DNA of 64,000 nucleotides from Streptomyces sp. NBC_01716 (GCF_036248275.1 NZ_CP109181.1:5146001-5210000), one strand, 5' to 3'; counted from the stretch's first letter, positions 16,384 through 24,649 are shown. Translations and numbers: made by a program. Notes: a model not told the origin generated them from the sequence alone.

Positions 16384-17003
16384 ACTCCTTCTGGCCCGTG
16401 GCGCTGGTGGACGGCGATGTCGTCCTCCGGCCCATAAAGTCGCGCGACCAACGGGCCTGGCGCGAGGTGAACCGGCGCAACCGCGAGTGGCTGCGGCCGT
16501 GGGAGGCGACGATCCCGCCCGCGCCGCCCGGCGCCCCGGTCGCCCAGCGCCCGACGTACCGGCAGATGGTGCGTCATCTGCGCGCCGAGGCGAACGCGGG
16601 GCGGATGCTGCCCTTCGTCATCGAGTACCAGGGGCGCCTGGTCGGCCAGTTGACCGTCGCCGGGATCACCTGGGGCTCGATGTGCTCGGGGCATGTCGGC
16701 TACTGGGTGGACCGCGACGTGGCGGGCCGCGGTGTCATGCCGACGGCCGTGGCCCTCGCCGTCGACCACTGTTTCCGGCTGGTGGGGCTGCACCGGATCG
16801 AGGTCTGCATTCGGCCCGAGAACGGGCCGAGCCGCCGGGTCGTGGAGAAACTCGGATTCCGTGAGGAAGGCACCCGGCCCCGTTATCTGCACATCGACGG
16901 GGCGTGGCGGGACCATCTGGTCTTCGCGCTGACGGCCGAGGAAGTGCCGGAAGGACTCCTGTACCGCTGGCACCAGGCGCGACCTGGGACGCCACAGAAA
17001 TGA
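16380..17003 (+). CDS. GNAT family N-acetyltransferase (RimJ-like)
   Basis: A 207-residue acetyltransferase of the RimJ/RimL type, which transfers acetyl from acetyl-CoA to protein N-termini or amines. Features: VVLRPIKSRDQRAWREVNRRNREWLRPWEAT near the start, FVIEYQGRLVGQLTVAGI, then GYWVDRDVAGRGVMPTAVALAVDHCF (acetyl-CoA site) and GLHRIEVCIRPENGPSRRVVEKLGFREEG. It overlaps mog by 4 bases. A rimJ-like gene occurs beside glp and its receptor gene in other actinobacteria as I recall, so its target may relate to cell division, though that is inference. Confidence 0.9.
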   Translation: MNSFWPVALVDGDVVLRPIKSRDQRAWREVNRRNREWLRPWEATIPPAPPGAPVAQRPTYRQMVRHLRAEANAGRMLPFVIEYQGRLVGQLTVAGITWGSMCSGHVGYWVDRDVAGRGVMPTAVALAVDHCFRLVGLHRIEVCIRPENGPSRRVVEKLGFREEGTRPRYLHIDGAWRDHLVFALTAEEVPEGLLYRWHQARPGTPQK

Positions 17004-17018
17004 AATAAGTGTTCGATA

Positions 17019-17037
17019 ATGGTCGCCATCCGACCAT
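17019..17037 (+). terminator. short hairpin after the GNAT gene
   Basis: Seven-base arms ATGGTCG / CGACCAT around CCATC, 15 bases after the GNAT stop in an AT-rich gap before sepX. It may end the galU-GNAT transcript; an A-rich run follows at about 17056. A weak terminator or a regulator site are both possible. Confidence 0.4.
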
Positions 17038-17145
17038 CAAGTGATCCGAACAATCACAAAAAAAGTCCGTGATATCAGCCAGATCGTGCGACACACCGGC
17101 TCAATTGGCGGATCCCCTCGCGCGAACACCTCTACGGTGTGAACC

Positions 17146-18192
17146 GTGAGCAGCAGCGGCCTCATCTACGCAGTCATCGTCGGGGCCTGGGCCGCCTACT
17201 TGGTACCGATGTGGCTCCGCAGGCAGGACGAGCTCAACGAAGCCCGTCCGACGGAACGCTTCAGCACCGCCATCCGGCTGCTGTCCGGACGGGCGGCGAT
17301 GGAGCGCCGGTACACCAGGGAGCTGCGGGACCGCACCACCGGGGAGGCCGGGCCCGACGATGAGCCGGACGTGGCGGCGGAGCCGACGAGCTCTGTCGAC
17401 GTCCGGGCCTTCTCCGCGCCCCCGGCCCATACGGAAGTCCGCCTGGAACTCCCGGCACCGGCACCGGCACCGTCGCCCCCGCGGCGCGAGGCCCCGTCCG
17501 GCGCGGCGGCCGAACGTGCCCGCCGCGCCCAGCGGTCCCAGGTCCTCGCCCGTCGCCGGCGCACCACTATGGTGCTCTTCCTCGCCTTCACGGTGGGCGC
17601 GGTCGTCGCGGGCGTCCAGGGGCTCGCCTTCCTGTGGGCACCGGGCGTCCCCGCCGTACTCCTCAGCGTCTACATCGTGCATCTGCGCGCCCAGGAGCGG
17701 CGCCGCTTCGTCTTCACCATGGACCGCCGCAGGGCCGAGATCGCCGCGCAGCGTCTGCGCGAGAACCGCCCCCGCCGCCACCAGGCCCCGGCCCCGGCCG
17801 AGCCGGACGAGGAGCCCGAACCCCGCATCGCCCCGGAACCGGCCGCCTCGGTCTCCCCCCAGGAGGCCGGCCGCCGCGCGCTGGTCGAGCAGACGGACCA
17901 CGCGGAGTGGGTCGACCAGCAGCGCGACCGCGGCCCGGCCCGCGGCGACAGCTGGGAACCGGTCCCGGTCCCGCTCCCCACGTACGTGACGGCCCCGGTC
18001 GCCCCGCGCGCCACGGGCGGCGTCAACGTCAGCGACCCGGAAACCTGGAGCGCGGCCCGCTCCTCCACGGCCGAACCGACCCCACCGGAACCCGCCCCCG
18101 CCGACCCCCCGCCCCATCGCCGCCCCCGCGACCGCACCCCCCTCTTCGACCAGTTCGACAACGACGACCGCCCCCGCGCGGCCAATGAGTGA
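17146..18192 (+). CDS. sepX: SepX-like cell-division membrane protein (GLPR homologue)
   Basis: A 348-residue protein. GTG 17146 starts SSSGLIYAVIVGAWAAYLVPMWLRRQDELNEARPTERFSTAIRLLSGR, which I recognise as SepX of Streptomyces and the Glp receptor GLPR of Corynebacterium. One N-terminal helix (5-24) is followed by a cytoplasmic stretch and a helical hairpin near 143-187 (TMVLFLAFTVGAVVAGVQ...VPAVLLSVYIVHL), then a long Pro/Arg-rich cytoplasmic tail ending at a DQFDND motif. SepX is needed for normal cross-walls and sporulation septa. It sits downstream of the MoeA/Glp homologue, as in other actinobacteria. Confidence 0.85.
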   Translation: MSSSGLIYAVIVGAWAAYLVPMWLRRQDELNEARPTERFSTAIRLLSGRAAMERRYTRELRDRTTGEAGPDDEPDVAAEPTSSVDVRAFSAPPAHTEVRLELPAPAPAPSPPRREAPSGAAAERARRAQRSQVLARRRRTTMVLFLAFTVGAVVAGVQGLAFLWAPGVPAVLLSVYIVHLRAQERRRFVFTMDRRRAEIAAQRLRENRPRRHQAPAPAEPDEEPEPRIAPEPAASVSPQEAGRRALVEQTDHAEWVDQQRDRGPARGDSWEPVPVPLPTYVTAPVAPRATGGVNVSDPETWSAARSSTAEPTPPEPAPADPPPHRRPRDRTPLFDQFDNDDRPRAANE

Positions 18193-18252
18193 CCAGCGAG
18201 GAACGGATTTCCAAGCACCCCGACGGTGGTGCTAAAGTTTCACTCGTCGCAA

Positions 18253-18326
18253 GGGCCTGTGGCGCAGTCTGGTAGCGCACCTCGTTCGCATCGAGGGGGT
18301 CTGGGGTTCAAATCCCCACAGGTCCA
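18253..18326 (+). tRNA. tRNA-Ala (anticodon CGC)
   Basis: A complete 74-base cloverleaf. The acceptor stem GGGCCTG pairs with CAGGTCC and contains the G3:U70 wobble that identifies alanine tRNAs. The D stem is GCGC/GCGC, the anticodon stem CCTCG/CGAGG with loop TTCGCAT (anticodon CGC), a five-base variable loop, and a T arm TGGGG-TTCAAAT-CCCCA. The discriminator is A and CCA is not encoded. It follows sepX by 60 bases. Confidence 0.97.
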
Positions 18327-18367
18327 CGGCAGGGCCGTTCACGAGTTAGCTCGTAAGCGGTTTACGA

Positions 18368-18398
18368 ATCCCGTCCGATCACTTTGATCGGGCGGGAT
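18368..18398 (+). terminator. terminator downstream of tRNA-Ala
   Basis: Fourteen-base arms ATCCCGTCCGATCA / TGATCGGGCGGGAT (one G-U pair), loop CTT, followed by TTCGTCGTTT. Just upstream, two shorter and mutually exclusive hairpins share bases: ACGAG-TTAG-CTCGT at 18341-18354 and TCGTAA-GCGGT-TTACGA at 18351-18367. Confidence 0.8.
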
Positions 18399-18490
18399 TT
18401 CGTCGTTTCCGGGGTTCGTCGGGAGGTCTGGGTGCCTGTGCCGGGGTGGCTCGATGCGTGCCGTGGCTGCCGATTGCCGGGGTGCGGGCA

Positions 18491-19513
18491 CTAGAAGCGA
18501 TCTGGGCGGCAACCTGACAGAGCCGACTCAACGGTTCCGTCGACCAACTCCCGTGCGACCAGGCGGCCCACGGCCGCGGCGAGCGTGACCGCCGAGTGCA
18601 TCACTGCCACGTAGAGGCCGGGGACCTCGGCGACCGGGCCGATGATCGGCTCACCGTCGACCGGCATTGGACGCACTCCGATTCGGGTGCTGAGCAGCTC
18701 GACGCTCCCGGCGCCATCGAAAGTGGACCGGACGGCGGCAAGGGTCCGTTCTGGCGAGTCCGCGGCGGCAATCAGCCGGTCCGCGGCGACCTGCCGAAGA
18801 TCGAAGTCCTCTGTGTTGACCACGGTGCGGACCAGACCGGCCGGGGCGCGGAGCCGGAACAGCGGCGAGGGCGACGGTTCGACCGGAACGCGCACGCCGA
18901 GCGGCGCGCTCAGCGCGGCCGTGGCAACTCCGGCCGCCAGCACCACCGTCGCGCCGGAGAGGGGTCCTGCTGCTGTCTCAACCCCGGCGATCCGGCCCGC
19001 TGGATCCCGGCGGACCGCGGTAACCGGCGTGTCCGGACATACCCGGGCTCCATGGGCGCGAGCGCCCGCGACCAGCCGCTCGGTCACGCCCACCGAGTCA
19101 ACAGCGCCGTCATCCGGCACCCAGACAGCCCACTCCGGAGGCTGCCGAAGAGTGGGCTCAAGTGTCGCCACGGTGGCCGCGTCCACGATCGTCTGCCCGG
19201 GTCCGGCGTCCGGCGCACTGCCCTCCCTGGTCCAGCTCAGCGAGCCGGACCAGGTCACCGGGAGCCCCGGCAACTCGGCTCCGAGCCGGTGGTACTCCGC
19301 TGTCGCGGTGGCCCGCAGCCCGGCGGCCGGACCTTTACGCACGCCAGACGCGCCGATCCAGGCGAACGAGTCCGCCGTCACGCCGGCGCCTGGCCGCCCG
19401 GCGTCGACCAACGTCACGTCGGCGCCCGCCCGAGCGGCGTGATAGGCCACCGATGCGCCGACAATGCCGGCGCCGACGACGACCAAGTCCCTGCTCTCCG
19501 ATGGGCTCAACAT
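18491..19513 (-). CDS. FAD-dependent oxidoreductase (DAO/glycine-oxidase-like)
   Basis: About 340 residues of the D-amino-acid/glycine oxidase family (DAO fold). The N-terminus has the FAD-binding Rossmann motif LVVVGAGIVGASVAYHAARAGADVTLVDAG. A substrate domain follows, and the C-terminal GLYVAVMHSAVTLAAAVGRLVARELVDG is the usual flavin-contacting end. ATG 19511-19513 has AGGG 8 bases before it; a GTG two codons upstream is an alternative. It stands alone, converging on the tRNA-Ala region. Oxidation of an amine or amino acid is likely; the substrate is not predictable. Confidence 0.85.
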   Translation of the reverse strand: MLSPSESRDLVVVGAGIVGASVAYHAARAGADVTLVDAGRPGAGVTADSFAWIGASGVRKGPAAGLRATATAEYHRLGAELPGLPVTWSGSLSWTREGSAPDAGPGQTIVDAATVATLEPTLRQPPEWAVWVPDDGAVDSVGVTERLVAGARAHGARVCPDTPVTAVRRDPAGRIAGVETAAGPLSGATVVLAAGVATAALSAPLGVRVPVEPSPSPLFRLRAPAGLVRTVVNTEDFDLRQVAADRLIAAADSPERTLAAVRSTFDGAGSVELLSTRIGVRPMPVDGEPIIGPVAEVPGLYVAVMHSAVTLAAAVGRLVARELVDGTVESALSGCRPDRF

Positions 19514-19847
19514 CTTCACGACCCTAGCGTCCGCCCACGCGGACCGGTGGGCCTATTTCCGCTGACCGAAGACCGCCCGTAGAACGAGATCCAGGCCCGG
19601 GACACTGGTCGGTCACGCACGCACTGCAGAGCCCTCGGCCATCGGCACACGTGAACACCCCACATCGCGACTGTTCCTGAGCCGGCTCAGGTTCGGTCAG
19701 AGGCGAGTGCCAATCTGCTGCAGCCCGCCATGTTCCTCGCCTGTTTCCCGGCCGTGCTGATCCTCGTGACCCTCTTCGCACGTACGCTTCCCTTCCCGTA
19801 GGGAAGAAGACCGGCGAAGGGCCGGCAAGGCGCGGAGGAGTGGCGGG
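19514..19847. other. intergenic region between divergent oxidoreductase and winged-helix genes
   Basis: 334 bases with no convincing gene. It contains a perfect 16-bp palindrome CCTGAGCCGGCTCAGG (19676-19691) and a hairpin CTTCCC-GTA-GGGAAG (19792-19806). Both could be regulator sites for either divergent gene. A Shine-Dalgarno GGAGGAG lies at 19834-19840. Confidence 0.5.
19676..19691. promoter_or_regulatory. 16-bp palindrome CCTGAGCCGGCTCAGG
   Basis: A perfect palindrome in the gap between the divergent oxidoreductase and winged-helix genes. It could be an operator for either gene. Confidence 0.45.
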
Positions 19848-21041
19848 GTGCGGCGGATCGATGTGACGGAGCGGCGGGCCCGGCTCGGCGTACGGCACCG
19901 GCTGGCGGTTGCCGCCCGCGCGGACGGGCCCGTCGAGGTGGCGCGTGACCTCGTCGCCCTGCACAGCACCGACCCGTCCTCCGTGTACGTCGCCATCTGG
20001 GCGCGGACGAACGGCGGTTCGGTACGGGAGGTGGAGCGCGTCCTGTACGAGGACCGCACCCTCATCCGGCTGCTGGGCATGCGCCGTACCGTCTTCGTCA
20101 CCCCCCTCGACGTGGCCCCCGTGCTCCAGGCCGCCTGCTCGGACGCCGTGGCCGCGCGCGAGCGCCGCAAGCTGCTCGGGTTCCTGGCCGCGTCGAAGGT
20201 CGCGGACGACGAGGCGGGCGTACAGGCGTGGCTGGCCGAGACCGAGGACATCGCCGTACGCGCGCTCGCCGCCCGCGGTGAGTCGACGGCCGCCGAACTC
20301 GCGGGCGACGACGCCCGCCTCCGTACGGAGGTCGTGCTCTCGCCCGGCAAGGCCTACGAGGGCACCCAGAAGGTCGCGAGCAGACTGCTGCTCCTGCTCG
20401 CCGCCGAGGGCCGGGTGGTACGCGGCCGGCCACGTGGCTCGTGGACCTCGCACCAGTACCGCTGGGCGCCGCTGACCGACTGGTTCCCCGGCGGCCTCGC
20501 GCACGGCGACACCCACCGCGCGGAGGAGGAGCTGGCCCGGCTCTGGCTGCGGGCGTTCGGCCCGGCCACGGCCGACGATCTGCGCTGGTGGGCGGGGTGG
20601 ACGAAGACACAGGTCAAACGGGTGCTGACGGAAGTGAGGCCGGTCGAGGTCGATCTCGGCGGCGGGGCGACCGGGCTGCTCCTGCCCGACGACCTGGAAG
20701 AGACCGTGCCGCCGGAGCCGTGGGCCGCGCTGCTGCCGGCCCTCGACTCCACGCCGATGGGGTGGCACGAGCGCGGCTGGTTCCTCGGCGAGCACGGGCC
20801 GCGCCTCTTCGACAGGGTTGGGAACATCGGCCCTTCGCTGTGGTGGGACGGCCGCGTCGTCGGCGGCTGGGCGCAGGACAGGAACGGTGAGATCGTGTGC
20901 CGCTTCCTGGAGGATGTCGGCGCCGACGCGGAGGCGGCGGTACGGCGCGAGGCCGAGCGCCTCGCCGTGCCTCTGGGCGAGGTCAGGCTCAGCGCCCGCA
21001 CGCGCGGGCGCACCTGGCTGGAGGACGAACTGGCGGGCTGA
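19848..21041 (+). CDS. winged-helix DNA-binding protein, HTH_42 (AlkZ-like) family
   Basis: A 397-residue protein starting at GTG 19848 with GGAGGAG 7 bases upstream. It shows the HTH_42 layout of tandem winged-helix domains: ARLGVRHRLA, DLVALHSTDPSSVYVAIWARTNG, LIRLLGMRRTVFVTPLDVAPVLQAA, and a C-terminal GWHERGWFLGEHGPRLFDRVGNIGPSLWWDGRVVGGWAQ. In AlkZ-type glycosylases that unhook DNA crosslinks, the matching stretch reads LQAQDP, with two catalytic Gln; here it is L-H-S-T-D-P (residues about 38-43), so the known catalytic pair is absent. DNA repair activity is therefore uncertain. Confidence 0.82.
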   Translation: MRRIDVTERRARLGVRHRLAVAARADGPVEVARDLVALHSTDPSSVYVAIWARTNGGSVREVERVLYEDRTLIRLLGMRRTVFVTPLDVAPVLQAACSDAVAARERRKLLGFLAASKVADDEAGVQAWLAETEDIAVRALAARGESTAAELAGDDARLRTEVVLSPGKAYEGTQKVASRLLLLLAAEGRVVRGRPRGSWTSHQYRWAPLTDWFPGGLAHGDTHRAEEELARLWLRAFGPATADDLRWWAGWTKTQVKRVLTEVRPVEVDLGGGATGLLLPDDLEETVPPEPWAALLPALDSTPMGWHERGWFLGEHGPRLFDRVGNIGPSLWWDGRVVGGWAQDRNGEIVCRFLEDVGADAEAAVRREAERLAVPLGEVRLSARTRGRTWLEDELAG

Positions 21042-21091
21042 CACCCGGCAGCCCGGCGGCCGGCGGCGCGTACCTGCACGGCGGCCGGCCG

Positions 21092-22333
21092 TCAGCGCTC
21101 TCCCGCGAACGCGCACGGCATCGAGCGGACCCGGTTGTCGAAGTTCGACGGCACCAGCACCGGCGCGCCCACGGAGCGCAGTTCGGGCGATCTCGTCAGC
21201 AACTCCCGGAAGAGCGCCTTTATTTCCTGCTTCGCCAGGAACGTGCCCAGGCAGTAGTGCGGACCCCCGCCGCCGTACCCCACATGCGGGTTGGGGCTCC
21301 GGGTGATGTCGAAGCGGTCCGGGTCGGTGAAGACCGACTCGTCGCGGTTGGCGGAGGCGTAGAACAGCACCACCCGGTCGCCCCGCCGGAAGTCGTGACC
21401 GTTCATCCGGTGGTCCTGGATCAGTCTGCGCCGGAACTGGATGATCGGCGTCGAGTGCCGCACGATCTCCTCGACGGCGCCGTCCTCGTACCGGTCGAAG
21501 TCACTGAGCAGCAGGGCCCGTTGGTCGGGGTGATCGGTCAGCAGGGACAGGCCGTGCGCGATCGCGTTACGTGTGGTCTCGACCCCGGCGACCATCAACA
21601 GCGAGAAGAACGAGCCCAGTTGGCGGCCGTTCAGCGACTGGCCGTCGATATCCGCGTTCACGAGCGCGGAGATGAGATCCCCGGTCGGATTCTTACGCCG
21701 CTGCCGCCCGAGGTCCGCGACCATTCCCTGCATGGCGGCCAGTGCGCGAAGTCCCTTTCCCGGTACGCGAATTCGCTGCCGTACCGTCCGCGCGACACCC
21801 GTTTCCACGGACGCCCGATTCACCTGGGCGAGGATCGATGGACGCTCCTTCTCGGGAATTCCCATCAGATTGCAGATGATTTCGAACGGCATACGTGACG
21901 CGACCGCAGTGACGAAATCCTTCGGCCGTTCCCGGAGCAGGTCGTCCACAATGCGCTTCGCCACCGAGCGGACATCCTCCTCCGTCGCGGCGAGAATGCG
22001 GGGGGTGAAAGCGCGGGAGACGATCCGCCGCAGCTGGGTGTGCTGCGGTTCGTCGAGATTGACCAGTGACTCCCCGAACACCGCCCGCACCCAGCGGGCC
22101 GGCTCGGGAGTGGTGACGCCGGGCGCGCTGCCGAACACCTCCGCGTTCCGGCTGGCCTCCACCACGTCCGCGTGCCTGACCAGCGCGTAGAAACCCCGCT
22201 CCGGCCGTAGCCGGCCTCCCGGCCGCTCAACGAAGTACCGCGGCGGTCCGGCGGCGCGGAGCCGGGCGAAGCCCTCCAGCCTTTCGGAATGCGGCAGTTG
22301 CCAGAACGAGGGATCGGCGAGATTCGGCGTCAT
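21092..22333 (-). CDS. cytochrome P450
   Basis: A 413-residue soluble bacterial P450. ATG 22333 has GGAAGGA eight bases upstream. Landmarks: NLDEPQHTQLRRIVSRAFTPR (helix C), the oxygen-activating I helix VAGVETTRNAIAHG, the ExxR-containing segment EIVRHSTPIIQFRRR, and the heme loop HVGYGGGGPHYCLGTFLA with thiolate Cys361. The GGGGPHxCLG loop and ETTRNAI helix resemble the CYP124/CYP125/CYP142 group that hydroxylates sterol or lipid tails. No redox partner gene is adjacent. Substrate unknown. Confidence 0.93.
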   Translation of the reverse strand: MTPNLADPSFWQLPHSERLEGFARLRAAGPPRYFVERPGGRLRPERGFYALVRHADVVEASRNAEVFGSAPGVTTPEPARWVRAVFGESLVNLDEPQHTQLRRIVSRAFTPRILAATEEDVRSVAKRIVDDLLRERPKDFVTAVASRMPFEIICNLMGIPEKERPSILAQVNRASVETGVARTVRQRIRVPGKGLRALAAMQGMVADLGRQRRKNPTGDLISALVNADIDGQSLNGRQLGSFFSLLMVAGVETTRNAIAHGLSLLTDHPDQRALLLSDFDRYEDGAVEEIVRHSTPIIQFRRRLIQDHRMNGHDFRRGDRVVLFYASANRDESVFTDPDRFDITRSPNPHVGYGGGGPHYCLGTFLAKQEIKALFRELLTRSPELRSVGAPVLVPSNFDNRVRSMPCAFAGER

Positions 22334-22509
22334 GTGTCCATTCCTTCCGTGGCTTCGAGCTTCCCACGGCGGACGCGACATCAGCGTGCGCCGGACGTAG
22401 GGCAGACGGGGGTATCGGTGAGCTGTTCTCGCACACGGGGGCGACTACTCCGCCACTCGGGTGACGCGAACTCACCTCCCGTGCCCGCAGGCCGCTACTG
22501 TGCCGAAGC

Positions 22510-23016
22510 ATGACCTTCTCCAACACCGCGCAGGGAAGCCTGCAATATGCCCCTCTGCTCGGCACCCTCACGGTAATTCCCTGGACCGGTGAGCAGTCCG
22601 ACGACGAGCGCAACCCGCCTTTCCTGCTGGCCTATTCACTCGGCGACGGCTGTGACGGCGCGGAGGCCGGTCAAGAGGCGATGCACGCCGTCATCAAGGA
22701 GGTCGGTCTCAGGACCGGCCCGGGGCTGACCGATGTCGCCGCGTCGCCCGCCATCCCGATCACGCTGCTGGTGCAGGCCGGGCGGGCCGTGCTGACCATG
22801 CCGTATCTGAAGGCCCAGTGCGCCGTCCCCCCGGAGTGGGAGGAGGACGCCCGCGCGACGGGCGCGGTGTACTTCATCCTCGCCACCCAGCCGTGGCCCG
22901 AGGGCATCCCCGGCAGGCCGGTGAGCGAGGAGGCGCTGCGCGCCTTCGTCGGCGACGAGGCGGTGCTGACCGGCGCCGCGCACAGCCTGGTGCCGGTGAG
23001 CACCCTGCGAGGCTGA
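22510..23016 (+). CDS. DUF5949 family protein
   Basis: A 168-residue protein of the Streptomyces DUF5949 family. Recognisable parts are LGTLTVIPWTGE, PPFLLAYSLGDG, PITLLVQAGRAVLTMPYLKAQCAVPPEWEEDARATGAVYFILATQPWPEG and the C-terminal LTGAAHSLVPVSTLRG. No signal peptide or membrane helix, so probably cytoplasmic. It is divergent from the P450 with a 176-base gap. Function unknown. Confidence 0.8.
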   Translation: MTFSNTAQGSLQYAPLLGTLTVIPWTGEQSDDERNPPFLLAYSLGDGCDGAEAGQEAMHAVIKEVGLRTGPGLTDVAASPAIPITLLVQAGRAVLTMPYLKAQCAVPPEWEEDARATGAVYFILATQPWPEGIPGRPVSEEALRAFVGDEAVLTGAAHSLVPVSTLRG

Positions 23017-23030
23017 CGCGCGGCCCCGGC

Positions 23031-23237
23031 TCACAGCCCGTTCCGGCCGGGCCCTCCGGTGGCGGGGAGCGTACGTCCCGCCTCGTCCCACTCCCGTACC
23101 AGAGCGGTGTAGATGGGGGTGGGGATCGGCGCGGCGGCGGGGGGAGGCGGGGTCGGCGGAGGGGGCGGGACCGCTTCGGCACGATGCTTGGGCACCGCTG
23201 TGAGGCGCTGCCATCGGGGTGCTTGAACGGAGTTCAT
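23031..23237 (-). CDS. small proline-rich conserved protein
   Basis: A 68-residue protein. The start ATG 23235-23237 opens NSVQAPRWQRLTAVPKHRAE, then a poly-Pro linker and PIYTALVREWDEAGRTLP. The ordered ends around a Pro linker resemble short streptomycete hypothetical proteins I have seen, but I cannot name a family. The ribosome site is weak. It converges on the DUF5949 gene and diverges from the VKOR gene. Function unknown. Confidence 0.5.
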   Translation of the reverse strand: MNSVQAPRWQRLTAVPKHRAEAVPPPPPTPPPPAAAPIPTPIYTALVREWDEAGRTLPATGGPGRNGL

Positions 23238-23345
23238 GCTCTGGCAAACGCCGTAATCGCCCCCTGAGTCACTGTGCCCGGCGTGTTGAGGGGGACAGCT
23301 GAAACGCTACTTCGAATGCGTGACCGAATCGGTGGAGCAGACACC

Positions 23346-24014
23346 ATGACAACAGCAGTGAGCGACAAGGCGCCGGCGTCCGGCGCGCACAGGTACGGGG
23401 ACGAGCCCGCGCGGGAGGGACGGCACAGCGCCCCGGGGGTTTTCGGTGCGGGGCGGGTGCTGGCGTGGTTGTTGGTGGTGTCGGGTGCGGCGGGTGTGCT
23501 GGCGTCGTGGGTGATCACGATCGACAAGTTCAAGCTGCTGGAGGATCCGGGTTTCACGCCGGGGTGCAGTCTGAATCCGGTGGTGTCGTGCGGGAACATC
23601 ATGAAGAGCGAGCAGGCGTCGGTGTTCGGGTTCCCGAATCCGATGCTGGGGCTGGCGGCGTACGGGGTCGTGGTGTGTGTGGGGGCGGGGCTGCTGGCGG
23701 GGGCACGCTACCGGCGGTGGTTCTGGCTGGGGCTGAACGCGGGGATGCTCTTCGGTGTCGGCTTCTGTACGTGGCTGCAGTACCAGTCGCTCTACAGCAT
23801 CGGCTCCCTCTGCCTCTGGTGCTCACTGGCCTGGGTGGCGACGATCGTGATGTTCTCGTACGTCACGACGTACAACGTCACGCACCGGATCCTGCCCGCG
23901 CCCGCCGGACTGCGCACCGCGCTGGGGGAGTTCCACTGGGTGCTCCCGGTGCTCTGGACCGGGATCATCGGGATGCTGATCCTGACCCGCTGGTGGGACT
24001 TCTGGACCAGCTGA
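23346..24014 (+). CDS. vitamin K epoxide reductase (VKOR) family protein
   Basis: A 222-residue integral membrane protein with four to five helices. In actinobacteria VKOR homologues reoxidise a DsbA-like partner and so drive disulfide formation in secreted proteins, passing electrons to quinone. The extracytoplasmic Cys pair is seen in FTPGCSLNPVVSCGNIM, and the quinone-side CxxC is SLCLWCSL, both in the expected positions. ATG 23346 has GGAG 8 bases upstream. Codons in the first 130 residues end mostly in G or T, later ones in C. It lies beside genes for Cys-paired chaplins, plausible clients. Confidence 0.92.
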   Translation: MTTAVSDKAPASGAHRYGDEPAREGRHSAPGVFGAGRVLAWLLVVSGAAGVLASWVITIDKFKLLEDPGFTPGCSLNPVVSCGNIMKSEQASVFGFPNPMLGLAAYGVVVCVGAGLLAGARYRRWFWLGLNAGMLFGVGFCTWLQYQSLYSIGSLCLWCSLAWVATIVMFSYVTTYNVTHRILPAPAGLRTALGEFHWVLPVLWTGIIGMLILTRWWDFWTS

Positions 24015-24069
24015 CCCGCCGCCCACGAGCCTCGCGTCCCCCGCGTCCCCCGCGAGCCCGCACGACGAA

Positions 24070-24116
24070 GCGGCCGCACGAAGCGCGCACTCACGTGCGC
24101 CGGTTCGTGCGGCCGC
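24070..24116. terminator. bidirectional terminator
   Basis: Thirteen-base arms GCGGCCGCACGAA / TTCGTGCGGCCGC enclose a second stem GCGCAC/GTGCGC. It separates the convergent VKOR gene and the Gly-rich secreted protein gene. Confidence 0.85.
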
Positions 24117-24157
24117 CGGTGGTACGGCAGTTGGCCCACCCGGGCGGGACCGCGGGC

Positions 24158-24508
24158 CTACTGACCGAGCGGGATCCCACCGAGCATCGCCCCGCCCTTG
24201 CCGCCGTTACCCCCCTTGCTTCCCTTACCGCCCTTGCCGCCCTTGGCGCCGCCCAGCCCCTTCGCCACGTCTCCCAGGCTGTTGACGAGTGAGCCGTCGT
24301 TCTTCGGGTCCAGCGCGTTCGTGTTCACCACCTGGGCGTCGAGCGACTCCTGGTTGGTCACCGTCTCCAGGGCCCCGCCCAGTCCGCCGTTCAGGCTCAT
24401 CGGGACGCTCCCGGCCGCGAACGCCGGGGCGCCGGCGCCCAGTGCCAGCACGGAACCGGCGAGGACCGCGGCGACCTTCACAGGCTTCATGGGCTTCGTG
24501 GGCTTCAT
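24158..24508 (-). CDS. small secreted Gly/Lys-rich protein, unknown
   Basis: A 116-residue exported protein. ATG 24508 has AAGGA 6 bases upstream and opens a basic, Lys/Pro repeat (KPTKPMKPVK), a hydrophobic core and a cleavage site after PAFA. The mature part has GSVPMSLNGGLGGALETVTNQESLDAQVVNTNALDPKND, then a Gly-Lys-Gly repeat tail ending at PLGQ. No cysteine and no known domain. Position next to chaplins and its size suggest a cell-surface or matrix component, but no function is established. Confidence 0.75.
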   Translation of the reverse strand: MKPTKPMKPVKVAAVLAGSVLALGAGAPAFAAGSVPMSLNGGLGGALETVTNQESLDAQVVNTNALDPKNDGSLVNSLGDVAKGLGGAKGGKGGKGSKGGNGGKGGAMLGGIPLGQ

Positions 24509-24589
24509 GGTGAGTCCTTCTTTCGACGGGAGTTCTCGCTTGCCTGATCTCGACCTCATCAACGATTTCCGACCGCGCCGGACACGACG
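24509..24589. other. short gap upstream of the Gly-rich protein
   Basis: Contains the AAGGA ribosome site and presumably the promoter of the minus-strand gene 24158; no further element is recognised. Confidence 0.3.
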
Positions 24590-24633
24590 AACGGCCGTAC
24601 GGGCCCCGCGTTGACGGGGCCGGTACGGCCGTT
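24590..24633 (-). terminator. terminator of the 24650 gene
   Basis: A long imperfect stem: AACGGCCGTAC-GGGCCCCG pairs with CGGGGCC-GGTACGGCCGTT around a short loop, just past the stop of the next secreted protein gene on the minus strand. Confidence 0.8.
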
Positions 24634-24649
24634 CTGGCGCTGCGTGGTG

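Noticed and set aside
18253..18400. integration site of a mobile element at tRNA-Ala
   Set aside because: No integrase, excisionase or second copy of the tRNA 3' end was seen in the window.
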